From an uncultured Caulobacter sp. (GTDB lineage Bacteria; Pseudomonadota; Alphaproteobacteria; Caulobacterales; Caulobacteraceae), in contig NZ_CAMQSF010000003.1 in NCBI RefSeq assembly GCF_947036865.1, positions 62,001 through 126,000 on the forward strand: a stretch of DNA of 64,000 bases, in the 5' to 3' direction. Each line of letters opens with the position of its first letter. Within the stretch, counting starts at the first letter, position 1. Of this stretch, positions 15,852 to 24,166 are shown one piece after another. A program made the translations under genes and the position numbers. Below the pieces are notes generated by a model that worked only from the letters and a program-made list of their open reading frames with translations, had not been told where the DNA came from and searched no databases.

Positions 15852-16916
15852 ATGTTCGATCGCCCCGCCCAGCACAAGGATTTCGGCGTCTTCCTGCCGG
15901 TGGCCAACGGCGGCTGGATCGTCTCGAAGGCCACGCCCGTCCTGGACGGCCTCTATGCCCAGAACCGCGCCGCGGCGGTCGCCGCCGACCGGATCGGCAT
16001 GGATTTCGTGATGTCGATGGGCAAGTTTCGCGGCTTCGGCGGCGAGACCGACCACTGGGGGACCTCGCTGGAGTCGGTCACGCTGATGGCCGCGATCGCC
16101 GAGGCGACCCGCCGGGTGCGCATCTGGGCCACCGTGCATCCCCTGCTGCAGAACCCCGCCGTCGCCGCCAAGATGGTCGCCACCCTGGACCACATCAGCG
16201 GCGGTCGCGCGGGTCTCAACATCGTCGCCGGCGCCTACAAGGCCGAGTTCGACCAGATGAGCGCCTGGGACGACTCGCTGTCGCATGACGATCGCTATGC
16301 CCTGGCCGAGGAGTGGACCACGATCGTCAAACGCCTCTGGGCCGAGGACAGCGTCGACTTCGCCGGCCGTTACTTCACGATGAAGGACTGCCAGTCCAAG
16401 CCCAAGCCACTGTCTCGGCCGCGTCCCGAGCTGATCTGCGCCGGCATGTCGGATCGCGGGTTCCAGTTTTCCGTGCGCGAGGCCGACGCGTGCTTCATCG
16501 GCGGCCGCTCGCGGGCCGGGCATCGCGACGCCTCTCGCCGCGCCAAGGCCCTGGCGGCGGCGCTGGGCAAGTCGGTTCGCGTCTACGCCATGTGCACGAT
16601 CATCCACGCCGAAAGCGACGCCGGCGCCGAGGCCCGGGTCCGCCGCTACGCCGACGGCGCGGATATCGGCGCGATCCTGTCCATGCTGGCCAGCTGGGGC
16701 GTGCCCGCCGATCGCCTCGACGCGACGGCCAAGGCGCAGGGTCCGTTCATGACCGAGACCGTTATCGGCTCGCCCGCCACCTGCCGCGAGCGGGTCGAGA
16801 GCTTCATGACCGAGTGCGAGCTGGACGGCTTGATGCTGATCTTCCCCGACTATGACGAGGGCCTGGCCATGTTCGGCGGCGAGATCCTGCCCGGCCTGCG
16901 CGCGGTGTTCTCGTGA
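15852..16916 (+). CDS. RutA-like LLM-class flavin monooxygenase
   Basis: A 354-residue luciferase-like monooxygenase. It resembles pyrimidine monooxygenase RutA throughout: KDFGVFLPVANGGWIVS at the start, MSMGKFRGFGGETDHW, LESVTLMAAIAEAT, LDHISGGRAGLNIVAGAYK and FTMKDCQSKPKPLS. RutA opens the uracil ring with FMNH2 and O2. The next gene, overlapping by 4 bases, is a RutB-like amidohydrolase, but no other rut gene is nearby, so the pair may act on a different amide or ring substrate. The start at MFDRPAQHKD is chosen because the family begins there; an earlier ATG would add an unrelated 12 residues. Confidence 0.82.
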   Translation: MFDRPAQHKDFGVFLPVANGGWIVSKATPVLDGLYAQNRAAAVAADRIGMDFVMSMGKFRGFGGETDHWGTSLESVTLMAAIAEATRRVRIWATVHPLLQNPAVAAKMVATLDHISGGRAGLNIVAGAYKAEFDQMSAWDDSLSHDDRYALAEEWTTIVKRLWAEDSVDFAGRYFTMKDCQSKPKPLSRPRPELICAGMSDRGFQFSVREADACFIGGRSRAGHRDASRRAKALAAALGKSVRVYAMCTIIHAESDAGAEARVRRYADGADIGAILSMLASWGVPADRLDATAKAQGPFMTETVIGSPATCRERVESFMTECELDGLMLIFPDYDEGLAMFGGEILPGLRAVFS

Positions 16917-17536
16917 GCCTGAAGGCCTGGATCGCCCCGGCGCGAACCGCGCTGTTGATCGTCGACATGCAGGTCGATTTCGCCTCGCCCCAGGGGGCGG
17001 CGGGCCGCTGGGGCCTGGACCTTTCCACGGTTCCTGAAGCGCTGGCGGCGGCCGAACGCTTGGCCGGCGCCGCTCGCGCGGCGGGTGTTCCGGTGATCTT
17101 CGCCGGCCTGTTCACGACGGCGGAGACCGACTCACCGGCCTTGATCGAACGTCTGCGCCGTCGCGGCGACGCGATCGACGCCGATGTCGCCATCTGCCGC
17201 GCGGACGCCTCCGGAAGCGACTTCGTCGGGCCGCTGCCCGCGCCGGGCGAGACGGTGATCCGCAAGACGCGCTACAGCGCCTTCTGGCGGACCGAGCTGG
17301 ATGCCCGCCTGCGCGTGTTGGGCGTCGACACCCTCGTCCTGGCCGGCCTGACCACCGAATGCTGCCTCGCCGACACCGCGCGTGACGCCTTCAGCCACGA
17401 CTACCACGTGTTCGTCGCCGCCGACGCCTGCGCGGCGTATGAGCCGGACCTGCACGCCGGCGCGTTGAAGATGCTCGACCTGAACACGGCGATCCTGACC
17501 GACACGGCCAGCGTCGCGCGGGCCTGGACGGCCTAG
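16913..17536 (+). CDS. Isochorismatase-family cysteine hydrolase (RutB-like)
   Basis: A 207-residue hydrolase with the family triad: Asp in ALLIVDMQVDF (near residue 20), Lys in VIRKTRYSAFW, and the nucleophilic Cys in GLTTECCLADTARDAF. It starts with GTG overlapping the stop of the RutA-like gene (GTGA). In the Rut pathway the partner amidohydrolase RutB cleaves the ring-opened product, and the tandem order here suggests a similar two-step degradation. It converges with the next gene so tightly that their stop codons share the palindrome CTAG. Confidence 0.85.
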   Translation: MSLKAWIAPARTALLIVDMQVDFASPQGAAGRWGLDLSTVPEALAAAERLAGAARAAGVPVIFAGLFTTAETDSPALIERLRRRGDAIDADVAICRADASGSDFVGPLPAPGETVIRKTRYSAFWRTELDARLRVLGVDTLVLAGLTTECCLADTARDAFSHDYHVFVAADACAAYEPDLHAGALKMLDLNTAILTDTASVARAWTA

Positions 17537-18849
17537 GCGGTCGCGGGCGCCATCGCCGCGCGGATGTCCTCTTCCAGCATCCACAAGCGGTCCTGGCCCC
17601 AATGGGCCTCGTACCCGCTGACGCGGACCGTCGGCGCGCCCCAAAGACCGGCGTCGAGCAGGGCGGCGCGGTTGGTCTCGGCGCGGTCACGCCAGCTTTC
17701 GTCGGCCAGAGCGGCCGTGGTCTGGTCGTCGGTCAGGCCCGCGCGCCGCGCGGCTTCGTAAAGACCCTCGTCCTCGGCCAGGGCGATTCCGTCGGCGAAG
17801 GCGGCTTTCAGGCCCGACTCCGCGAACGCCTCGCCGAGCCCCAGGTCGATGGCGTGATGCAGCACCGCCAGCGCCCGCTCGGCCCCGGCCCCGACCGGGT
17901 CGACGATCCTGCCGAATGGCAGGCCCAGCCGCTCGGCTTCGCGCTTGCAGTCCAGCGTGATGTAGAAGGTCTTGATGCGAGGCACGGCCAGGCCGCGCAT
18001 GACCATCGGCAGGATCGGCCGCAGCTCGAGCCGGGCGCGATGGGCCCGCGCCAGCTCGCGAATGCGCGGCATGAAGAGCCACGAATAGGGGCTGCGGAAC
18101 GAGAACCAGGCCTCGATCGTCGGACCCGGGCCTTCGTGCGACGGGATGAGACTCGGCTCGAACGCGGGCGCCAGCGGCGGGACGCCGGCCTCGCGATCCA
18201 GGCCGCGCGCCGCCAGGCGGCTTTCCAGCCAGCCCAGGCGGTCGACGCCCCAGAACCACTCGCCCTCGAAATGGAACATGCCGCCGAGATAGTGGCCAAG
18301 CTGCTCGCGGCGCGCCTCGCCCGCGCTCAGCAACCGGTCGGGTAGGGCAGGGTCCTGGGCGCTGGTCGCGGCGGCCATGCGGGCCAGGCTCTTGTCGTCG
18401 CCGGACCACAGGGCCGCGCCCGCCGCCGAGGCGATATCCGCGAAGCGGTCGCGTTGCAGAGCATCGGCCAGCACGGCCTGCAACTGGCGTACGGCGCTCG
18501 CGTCCGGCAGCTTGGCCCCCGCGGGGAAGCCGAGACCGCGCGCCTTGGCCAGCCGGGCCGCGTCCCCCAGGCCGTAGGCGCGAAGCCGCTCGCGATCGGG
18601 CGCGGCCGAGTCCGCCGGCGGCGGGACCAGAAAGATCTCGACATCCACGGCGTAGCGGTCGCGCAGGCGCGGCAGGACCTGGGCGGCCAGATGGGAGTAG
18701 GGGTCGTCGGCCTGATGGAAATAGCGAACGGTCGGCCGCTCGCCGCGCAGCCTCGCGTCCAGCGCGGCGAAGTCGCGCGCCATCCGGCGTCGGGTGGGGC
18801 TGGTCATGGCGCTGGTCACGGTTCGCATGATCTGGGTGCGCAGGGACAT
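17533..18849 (-). CDS. Tandem DsbA / 2-hydroxychromene-2-carboxylate isomerase-like protein
   Basis: A 438-residue cytoplasmic-looking protein made of two thioredoxin-fold units of the DsbA/HCCA-isomerase (GST kappa-like) type. Unit one starts at VRYFHQADDPYSHLAAQVLPRL (about residue 40), unit two at IEAWFSFRSPYSWLFMPRIREL (about 240); both show the xSxYS-like turn where HCCA isomerases hold glutathione and neither has a CxxC motif. The end, LWGAPTVRVSGYEAHWGQDRL, is the typical HCCA isomerase close with its cis-Pro region. The start at 18849 has a GGAGG ribosome site 9 bases upstream. Substrate unknown; divergent from the sulfatase gene. Confidence 0.75.
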   Translation of the reverse strand: MSLRTQIMRTVTSAMTSPTRRRMARDFAALDARLRGERPTVRYFHQADDPYSHLAAQVLPRLRDRYAVDVEIFLVPPPADSAAPDRERLRAYGLGDAARLAKARGLGFPAGAKLPDASAVRQLQAVLADALQRDRFADIASAAGAALWSGDDKSLARMAAATSAQDPALPDRLLSAGEARREQLGHYLGGMFHFEGEWFWGVDRLGWLESRLAARGLDREAGVPPLAPAFEPSLIPSHEGPGPTIEAWFSFRSPYSWLFMPRIRELARAHRARLELRPILPMVMRGLAVPRIKTFYITLDCKREAERLGLPFGRIVDPVGAGAERALAVLHHAIDLGLGEAFAESGLKAAFADGIALAEDEGLYEAARRAGLTDDQTTAALADESWRDRAETNRAALLDAGLWGAPTVRVSGYEAHWGQDRLWMLEEDIRAAMAPATA

Positions 18850-18876
18850 TCGAAGACGCCTCCATCGGTCGCGCGA

Positions 18877-18903
18877 TGACATCTAGCGGCACGGTGAATG
18901 TCA
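18877..18903. promoter_or_regulatory. Possible operator: TGACAT inverted repeat in divergent promoter
   Basis: TGACAT and ATGTCA are separated by 15 bases in the 87-base gap between the divergent DsbA-like and sulfatase genes. The right half runs into TCAATATATGG, which resembles the right half of the stronger palindrome upstream of the haloalkane dehalogenase (AGTGTCATTATGG). A shared TetR-type regulator, such as the one encoded at 24167-24826, could bind both. The match is short, so this is tentative. Confidence 0.3.
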
Positions 18904-18936
18904 ATATATGGTTTGGGTAACGAGAGGGAGGCGTGC

Positions 18937-20589
18937 ATGAAGGCCTGGAAGGTTCTCGCGACGATCGTCGTCGCGCTGGTCGTCGCCGGCGCGGCGGCCT
19001 GGCATTTCCGCTTCGACCTGATCATTCTGCTGGCCAAGTCCAAGCAGCCGAAGATCGAGGCCAACCATCCGGTGACCTGGGCCAAGGGCCCCGAGGCGCC
19101 CGCGCCGGGTCCCCGTCCGCCGAACGTGGTGTTCATCCTGGCCGACGACCTTGGCTATAACGACATCACGCTGAATGGCGGCGGCGTGGCGAACGGCGCG
19201 GTGCCGACGCCGAACATCGACTCCATCGCCCATCAGGGCGTGACCTTCGCCAACGGCTACGCCGGCAACGCTACCTGCGCGCCCTCGCGCGCGGCGATCA
19301 TGACCGGCCGCTACGCCACCCGCTTCGGGTTCGAGTTCACCCCGACCCCCGTGGCCTTCTCGCGTGTCGTGGGCGGTCATGGCGGGGATCCGCTGCATCC
19401 CTCGCGCTTCAACGCCGGCGAGGTGAAGAACGCGCCGAGGGACGACAACACCGAGGCGGTGCCCTCGACCGAGATCACCATCGCCGAGGCGCTGAAGACC
19501 AAGGGCTATCACACGATCCATCTGGGCAAGTGGCACCTGGGCGGCGTCAAGGGCTCGCGGCCCGAGGACCAGGGCTTCGACGAGAGCCTCGGGTTCATGG
19601 CCGGCGCCTCGCTGTTCGCGCCGGTCGGCGACCCCTCGGTCGAGGAATCCCGCCAGGACTTCGACCCGATCGACAAGTTCCTGTGGGGCGCGCTGCCTTA
19701 CGCCGTGCAGTACAACGGCTCGAAGATGTTCCACCCCAACGCCTACATGACCGACTATCTGACGGACGAGGCGGTCAAGTCGATCGGGGCCAACCGCAAC
19801 CGGCCGTTCTTCATGTACCTGGCCTATAATGCGGTGCACACGCCGCTGCAGGCGCCGAAGGCCGACTTCGACGCGCTTTCGGGGATCAAGGATCACCGCC
19901 TGCGGGTGTACGGCGCGATGGTGCGCAATCTCGACCGCAACATCGGCCGCGTGCTGCGGGCGCTGAAGGATCAGGGGCTGGACGACAACACCCTGGTGAT
20001 CTTCACCTCCGACAACGGGGGCGCGAACTATATCGGCCTGCCGGACATCAACCGGCCGTATCGCGGTTGGAAGGCGACCTTCTTCGAGGGCGGCATCCAC
20101 GTGCCGTTCCTGCTGCGCTGGCCGTCGCAACTGCCGGCGGGCGCGGTCTATCGCAGCCCGGTCGGTCACGTCGACATCTTCGCCACCGCCGCCGGCGCGG
20201 CCGGCGCGGCCACGCCCAAGGATCGGGTGGTGGACGGCGTCGACCTGGTTCCCTTCGTGAAGGGCAAGGCCTCGGGCGACCCGCACAAGGCCATGTACTG
20301 GCGCTCGGGCCGTTACAAGGTGGTGCTGGCCGGCGGCTGGAAGCTGCAGGTGGCCGAGGAGCCCGATCGCGTCTGGCTGTTCGACCTGTCGGCCGATCCG
20401 ACCGAGCGGCATGACCTGTCCAGGAGCCGGCCCGACAAGGTCAGGGAACTGCGGGCGACGCTCGCGCAGCTGGACGGCCAAATGGCCAAGCCGGCCTGGC
20501 CGTCGCTGCTGTCGGGCGCGATCTATGTCGACCACCCCGGCGGCGTGAAGGCCACGCCCAGCGACGAGTACATCTATTGGGACAACTGA
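18937..20589 (+). CDS. Cys-type sulfatase, membrane-anchored or exported
   Basis: A 550-residue type I sulfatase. An N-terminal hydrophobic segment (residues 5-22) exports or anchors it, followed by the metal site NVVFILADDLGYND and the signature CAPSRAAIMTGR with Cys114, the residue that must be converted to formylglycine. HLGKWHLG and FTSDNGG complete the active site. Its Shine-Dalgarno GAGGGAGG lies just upstream of the ATG at 18937. The next gene encodes the formylglycine-generating enzyme and overlaps it, so substrate enzyme and activator are made together. The hydrolysed ester is unknown; aryl or alkyl sulfates are possible. Confidence 0.93.
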   Translation: MKAWKVLATIVVALVVAGAAAWHFRFDLIILLAKSKQPKIEANHPVTWAKGPEAPAPGPRPPNVVFILADDLGYNDITLNGGGVANGAVPTPNIDSIAHQGVTFANGYAGNATCAPSRAAIMTGRYATRFGFEFTPTPVAFSRVVGGHGGDPLHPSRFNAGEVKNAPRDDNTEAVPSTEITIAEALKTKGYHTIHLGKWHLGGVKGSRPEDQGFDESLGFMAGASLFAPVGDPSVEESRQDFDPIDKFLWGALPYAVQYNGSKMFHPNAYMTDYLTDEAVKSIGANRNRPFFMYLAYNAVHTPLQAPKADFDALSGIKDHRLRVYGAMVRNLDRNIGRVLRALKDQGLDDNTLVIFTSDNGGANYIGLPDINRPYRGWKATFFEGGIHVPFLLRWPSQLPAGAVYRSPVGHVDIFATAAGAAGAATPKDRVVDGVDLVPFVKGKASGDPHKAMYWRSGRYKVVLAGGWKLQVAEEPDRVWLFDLSADPTERHDLSRSRPDKVRELRATLAQLDGQMAKPAWPSLLSGAIYVDHPGGVKATPSDEYIYWDN

Positions 20590-21590
20590 GGGCGCTGCCG
20601 ATCCTGATGGTCCTGGCGCTGGCGGGCTGCGGCAAGCCGGCGCCGAAGGCCTGTCTCGTCGGCCAGCCGGTCGCCGATCCGGCTCATCCCACCGCCGGCA
20701 TGGTCCGCCTGGCCGGCCGCGACTTCCAGATGGGCGCGGCGCCGATGCGCGCCGAGGAGGGGCCGCCCCAGACGGTGAAGGTCGCGCCGTTCTGGATCGA
20801 CCGCACCGAGGTCACCAACGCCGCCTTCGCGCGGTTCGTGGCGGCCACCGGCTATCGCACCCTGGCCGAACGTCCGCTGGATTCCGGCCGCTACCCCCAG
20901 CTGACCGAGGCGCAGCGGCGTCCGGCCTCGCTGGTCTTCGTGGGGGCGAAGGGCGCGCGGTCGGACGATCCCTCGCAATGGTGGCGGGTGATCCCCGGGG
21001 CCGACTGGCGTCACCCAGAGGGCCCAGGCTCGAACATCCGCGGCCGCGAGGCCTGGCCGGTCGTGCACATCGCCTGGGAGGACGCCATGGCCTATGCGCG
21101 ATGGCTGGGCCGCGACCTGCCGACCGAGGCCGAGTGGGAATACGCCGCGCGGGGTGGCCTGGTCGGCAAGCGCTATGCCTGGGGCGACCAGCCGCAGGAC
21201 GCCAAGCATCCGCGCGCCAACACCTGGCAGGGCGTCTTCCCGGCCCAGGATCTCGGCACGGACGGCTTCAAGGCCAGCCCCGCGCCCGTCGGCTGCTTCC
21301 CGCCGAACGGCTATGGCCTGGTCGACATGGCCGGCAATGTCTGGGAGTGGACCAAGGACTGGTTCAAGCCGGGCCTGGCCCCCGCCAGCGTCCTGGAGAC
21401 CGGCGGTCCGCCCGAGATCCGCGCCCTTGACCCCGAGGAGCCGAACGCCCCCAAGCATGTGATCAAGGGCGGTTCGTTCCTGTGCGCCGACGACTACTGC
21501 TTCCGCTACCGGCCCGCGGCCCGAACGCCTGGGCCGCCCGACAGCGGGGCCTCGCATATCGGCTTCCGGACGGTCTATCGCGCGCGCTAG
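20577..21590 (+). CDS. Formylglycine-generating enzyme, predicted lipoprotein
   Basis: A 337-residue FGE-sulfatase-domain protein. It keeps both copper-binding cysteines in KGGSFLCADDYCFRYRPAAR (Cys303 and Cys308), which distinguishes true formylglycine-generating enzymes from EgtB-like relatives. NVWEWTKDWF and PTEAEWEYAARGG are other family landmarks. The N-terminus reads RALPILMVLALAGCGK, a lipoprotein signal with Cys18 at the lipobox; to include it, translation must start at the TTG at 20577, inside the last codons of the sulfatase gene. This would place sulfatase maturation in the periplasm. Its stop shares a CTAG with the convergent DUF1330 gene. Confidence 0.88.
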   Translation: MGQLRALPILMVLALAGCGKPAPKACLVGQPVADPAHPTAGMVRLAGRDFQMGAAPMRAEEGPPQTVKVAPFWIDRTEVTNAAFARFVAATGYRTLAERPLDSGRYPQLTEAQRRPASLVFVGAKGARSDDPSQWWRVIPGADWRHPEGPGSNIRGREAWPVVHIAWEDAMAYARWLGRDLPTEAEWEYAARGGLVGKRYAWGDQPQDAKHPRANTWQGVFPAQDLGTDGFKASPAPVGCFPPNGYGLVDMAGNVWEWTKDWFKPGLAPASVLETGGPPEIRALDPEEPNAPKHVIKGGSFLCADDYCFRYRPAARTPGPPDSGASHIGFRTVYRAR

Positions 21591-22003
21591 AAGCCCGCCG
21601 CCGGCTTGGTGCGGATGTTCAGCTGACCCGCCAGCCCCGCCTTGCGGTGGTGCTCGATGGCGTGCATCTCGGGCGACAGGGCCATCTTCTGGAAGGCGGC
21701 CAGAGACGGATATTCGGCCAGGGCCACGGCGTCCCACAGCTCCTCGACCTCGCCGATCATCAGGCCGGTGACGGGCCCGCTGTAGCGGATCTTGCCGCCC
21801 AGGGCGGTGACCAGCTTGGCCACCTCGGCGCCGTAGCGCGCATAGGCCTCGCGCCCGGACAGTTCTGGCTCAGAGCCATCCTCGTACTCGGCCTTCTCCT
21901 TGAACTTCAGCAGGTTGACCATCACGAACGGCCCATCCTCGGGCGCGCCGAAGAAGGCCTGGAACTGCTCGGGCGTCGGGAAGACGGTGTTGACGACTTT
22001 CAT
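21587..22003 (-). CDS. DUF1330-like small protein
   Basis: A 138-residue protein of the DUF1330 / dimeric alpha-beta barrel type: DGPFVMVNLLKFKEKA near residue 25, ELSGREAYARYGAEV and a closing AEYPSLAAFQKMALSPE stretch. Function is not known; members often accompany catabolic enzymes. It lies 12 bases downstream of the haloalkane dehalogenase gene in the same direction, so both are probably on one transcript. Confidence 0.75.
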   Translation of the reverse strand: MKVVNTVFPTPEQFQAFFGAPEDGPFVMVNLLKFKEKAEYEDGSEPELSGREAYARYGAEVAKLVTALGGKIRYSGPVTGLMIGEVEELWDAVALAEYPSLAAFQKMALSPEMHAIEHHRKAGLAGQLNIRTKPAAGF

Positions 22004-22015
22004 GGCGCGGGACTC

Positions 22016-22918
22016 CTAGGCCAGGGACGCGACGAGGCCGTCCAGCAGGGCGGCGATTTCGGCGGGGCTGTCTTCCTGGATGAAGTGGCCGCCCTTGAGC
22101 GTTGTGTGAGCGGCCTTTTTCGCGCCCGGCACGCGCGCCTGGAACGGCGCCTCGCCGCCGCGCGTGATCGCGTCGGCGTCGCTGAAGGCGGTGACGAAGG
22201 GCTTGTCGAACCGTTCCAGCACCGCCCAGGCCGCCTTGTTCTCGGCGACCGAGGCGTGTTCCGGAGTGATCGGCACCAGGGTGGGGAACTGCCGCGCGCC
22301 TTCCTTGTAGGTCTCGTCCGGGAACGGGGCCTCGTAGGCGGCGCGCTCGGCGTCCGACAGGTCGCGGGCCGTGCCGCCGTTCAGGATGAAGCCGATCGGC
22401 AGCTCCGGCACATTCTGGCTGAAGTTCAGCCAGGCCTCGAACCCGTCGGTCTTGCCGACCCCGGTCGGCAGGCCGGTGTTGGAGACCACCACGCCCGCGA
22501 ACCGCTCGGGGAAGGCCGCCACCAGGCGCAAACCGATCAGGCCGCCCCAGTCCTGGCAGAACAGCACGATGTCCTTCAGGTCGTTCTGGACCAGCCAGTC
22601 GCTCATCCAGGCCACGTGACGCTCGTAGGTGTAGTCGGTGCGCTTGGCCGGCTTGTCCGAACGGCCAAAGCCCACCAGGTCGGGCGCCACGGCGCGGCGG
22701 CTGCGCTGGACGAGATCGGCGATCACCTTGCGATAGAGATAGGCCCAGGACGGCTCGCCGTGCATCAGCAGGATCGGCCGCTCATCGCGGGGACCCTCGT
22801 CGACGTGGTGGAGTCGCAGCGTCGCCCCGTCGGCGTCGCGCACCTCGGTATAGTGGGGCGCGTAGGGCCAGTCGGCCAAGCCCTCGAAGCGTTCGTCCGG
22901 CGTGCGCAACACGTCCAT
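22016..22918 (-). CDS. dhmA: Haloalkane dehalogenase (DhmA type)
   Basis: A 300-residue alpha/beta hydrolase of haloalkane dehalogenase subfamily I. The oxyanion-region motif [17 protein letters not shown], the nucleophile Asp in [14 protein letters not shown] (near residue 123, with the halide-binding Trp next to it), and the catalytic His in [11 protein letters not shown] near the end are all present. The enzyme replaces a carbon-bound halogen with hydroxyl. The start, [11 protein letters not shown], matches the usual beginning of this subfamily. It faces the metallo-hydrolase gene across a 90-base region holding a clear palindromic operator. Confidence 0.88.
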   Translation of the reverse strand: MDVLRTPDERFEGLADWPYAPHYTEVRDADGATLRLHHVDEGPRDERPILLMHGEPSWAYLYRKVIADLVQRSRRAVAPDLVGFGRSDKPAKRTDYTYERHVAWMSDWLVQNDLKDIVLFCQDWGGLIGLRLVAAFPERFAGVVVSNTGLPTGVGKTDGFEAWLNFSQNVPELPIGFILNGGTARDLSDAERAAYEAPFPDETYKEGARQFPTLVPITPEHASVAENKAAWAVLERFDKPFVTAFSDADAITRGGEAPFQARVPGAKKAAHTTLKGGHFIQEDSPAEIAALLDGLVASLA

Positions 22919-22952
22919 GGCGTCCTCCCTGTCATCCGTCGCGGATTTGTAT

Positions 22953-22969
22953 TGACACTATGAGTGTCA
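22953..22969. promoter_or_regulatory. Palindromic operator candidate in divergent dhmA / hydrolase promoter
   Basis: TGACACT-ATG-AGTGTCA is a perfect 7-bp inverted repeat with a 3-base spacer in the 90-base divergent promoter. TTGACA at 22952-22957 could be a -35 hexamer of the rightward promoter, so a protein bound to the palindrome would block it. The size suits a TetR-family dimer; a TetR gene ends the rightward gene pair at 24167-24826 and is the natural candidate. Confidence 0.55.
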
Positions 22970-23008
22970 TTATGGAGCCTGTCGGTCAAGATCGAGCGGG
23001 AGGCGAAC

Positions 23009-24106
23009 GTGCGGAAGGTGTGGATCGGGCTAGGGACGGTGGTCGGTCTGTTGGTCGTGGGCCTTGGCCTCGCCTGGCTCTTCCGCGACCGCATCGCGCT
23101 GGTGGGGATGCGCAAGGCCTACGAACAGATCCTGGCCAGCGATCCCGTGGCCGAGCTGCCGGACGGGCTGCACGTCGGTCTGTGCGGCTCCGGCTCGCCG
23201 ATGGCCGATCCCACGCGGGCCGGGCCGTGCGTCGTCGTGGTGGCGGGCAAGGACGAGTTCGTCGTCGACAGTGGTCCCGGCTCGACGCGCAACCTGCTGC
23301 TGATGAACCTGCCGCCGCCGCGCGTCTCGGCGGCCTTCATCACCCACTACCACTCCGACCATATCGGCGATCTGGGCGAGCTGATGCTGCAGCGCTGGGC
23401 CGGCGGGGCGGCGAAGACGCCGCTGCCGATCTATGGCCCCCAGGGGCTGGACGGGGTCGTAAAGGGCTTCGAGGCCGCCTACCAGCTGGATCGCGGCTAC
23501 CGCATCGCCCACCACGGCGAAAAGGTCGTGCCGCCCTCGGGCTTCGGCGGCGCGCCTCACGCCTTCACCGCCGATCCGGACGGTCAGGACGTGCTGGTGC
23601 TCGAAAAGCCCGGCCTCAAGGTCTTCGCCTTTCCGGTCATGCACCATCCGGTGGAAGGCGCGGTCGGCTATCGGTTCGAGTACAAGGGCCGCAGCGTCGT
23701 GATCAGCGGCGACACCGGCCCCTCCGAACGCCTGGTCCGCGCGGCCAAGAACGTCGACCTCCTGGTCCACGAGGGGTTGGCGCCGAACCTGGTGGCCGTC
23801 CAGCAGGATGTGGCGACCAAGGCTGGCAAGACCAACTACGCCCACATCTTCCACGACATTCTGACCTACCACACCGCGCCCGAGACGGCGGCGCGCGAGG
23901 CCAAGACCGCGGGCGTGAAGGCGGTGCTGTTCTATCACATCATCCCGCCGCTGCCGGTCCGGGCGCTGGAGGGGCCGTTCCTGGGCCGCTCGCGCGAGAT
24001 CTTCGGCGGCCCAATGAGGGTCGGTCACGACGGCGATTTCGTTTCGCTGCCCGTCGGGTCGAAGGCGATGCATTGGTCGGACCGGCTGGCGCTGTTGAAG
24101 CTTTGA
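23009..24106 (+). CDS. Exported metallo-beta-lactamase-fold hydrolase (RNase Z / AtsA-like)
   Basis: A 365-residue MBL-fold hydrolase. The start is the GTG at 23009, preceded by GGGAGG at a 5-base spacing. A hydrophobic segment at residues 5-24 anchors or exports it. The zinc motif is ITHYHSDHIGDLGEL (HxHxDH), with further ligands in VMHHPVEG, VISGDTGPSE and a late His in LFYHIIPP. The arrangement is that of RNase Z-like and arylsulfatase (AtsA-type) MBL enzymes; export rules out a tRNA role. A hydrolase of ester or sulfate ester in the periplasm fits the neighbouring sulfatase system. Confidence 0.8.
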   Translation: MRKVWIGLGTVVGLLVVGLGLAWLFRDRIALVGMRKAYEQILASDPVAELPDGLHVGLCGSGSPMADPTRAGPCVVVVAGKDEFVVDSGPGSTRNLLLMNLPPPRVSAAFITHYHSDHIGDLGELMLQRWAGGAAKTPLPIYGPQGLDGVVKGFEAAYQLDRGYRIAHHGEKVVPPSGFGGAPHAFTADPDGQDVLVLEKPGLKVFAFPVMHHPVEGAVGYRFEYKGRSVVISGDTGPSERLVRAAKNVDLLVHEGLAPNLVAVQQDVATKAGKTNYAHIFHDILTYHTAPETAAREAKTAGVKAVLFYHIIPPLPVRALEGPFLGRSREIFGGPMRVGHDGDFVSLPVGSKAMHWSDRLALLKL

Positions 24107-24166
24107 GGTGGTCGGGGGCGCGCCGGCGGTCTAAGCAGTCGGGCTGAACAGGGAGAGTCCCAGCCC

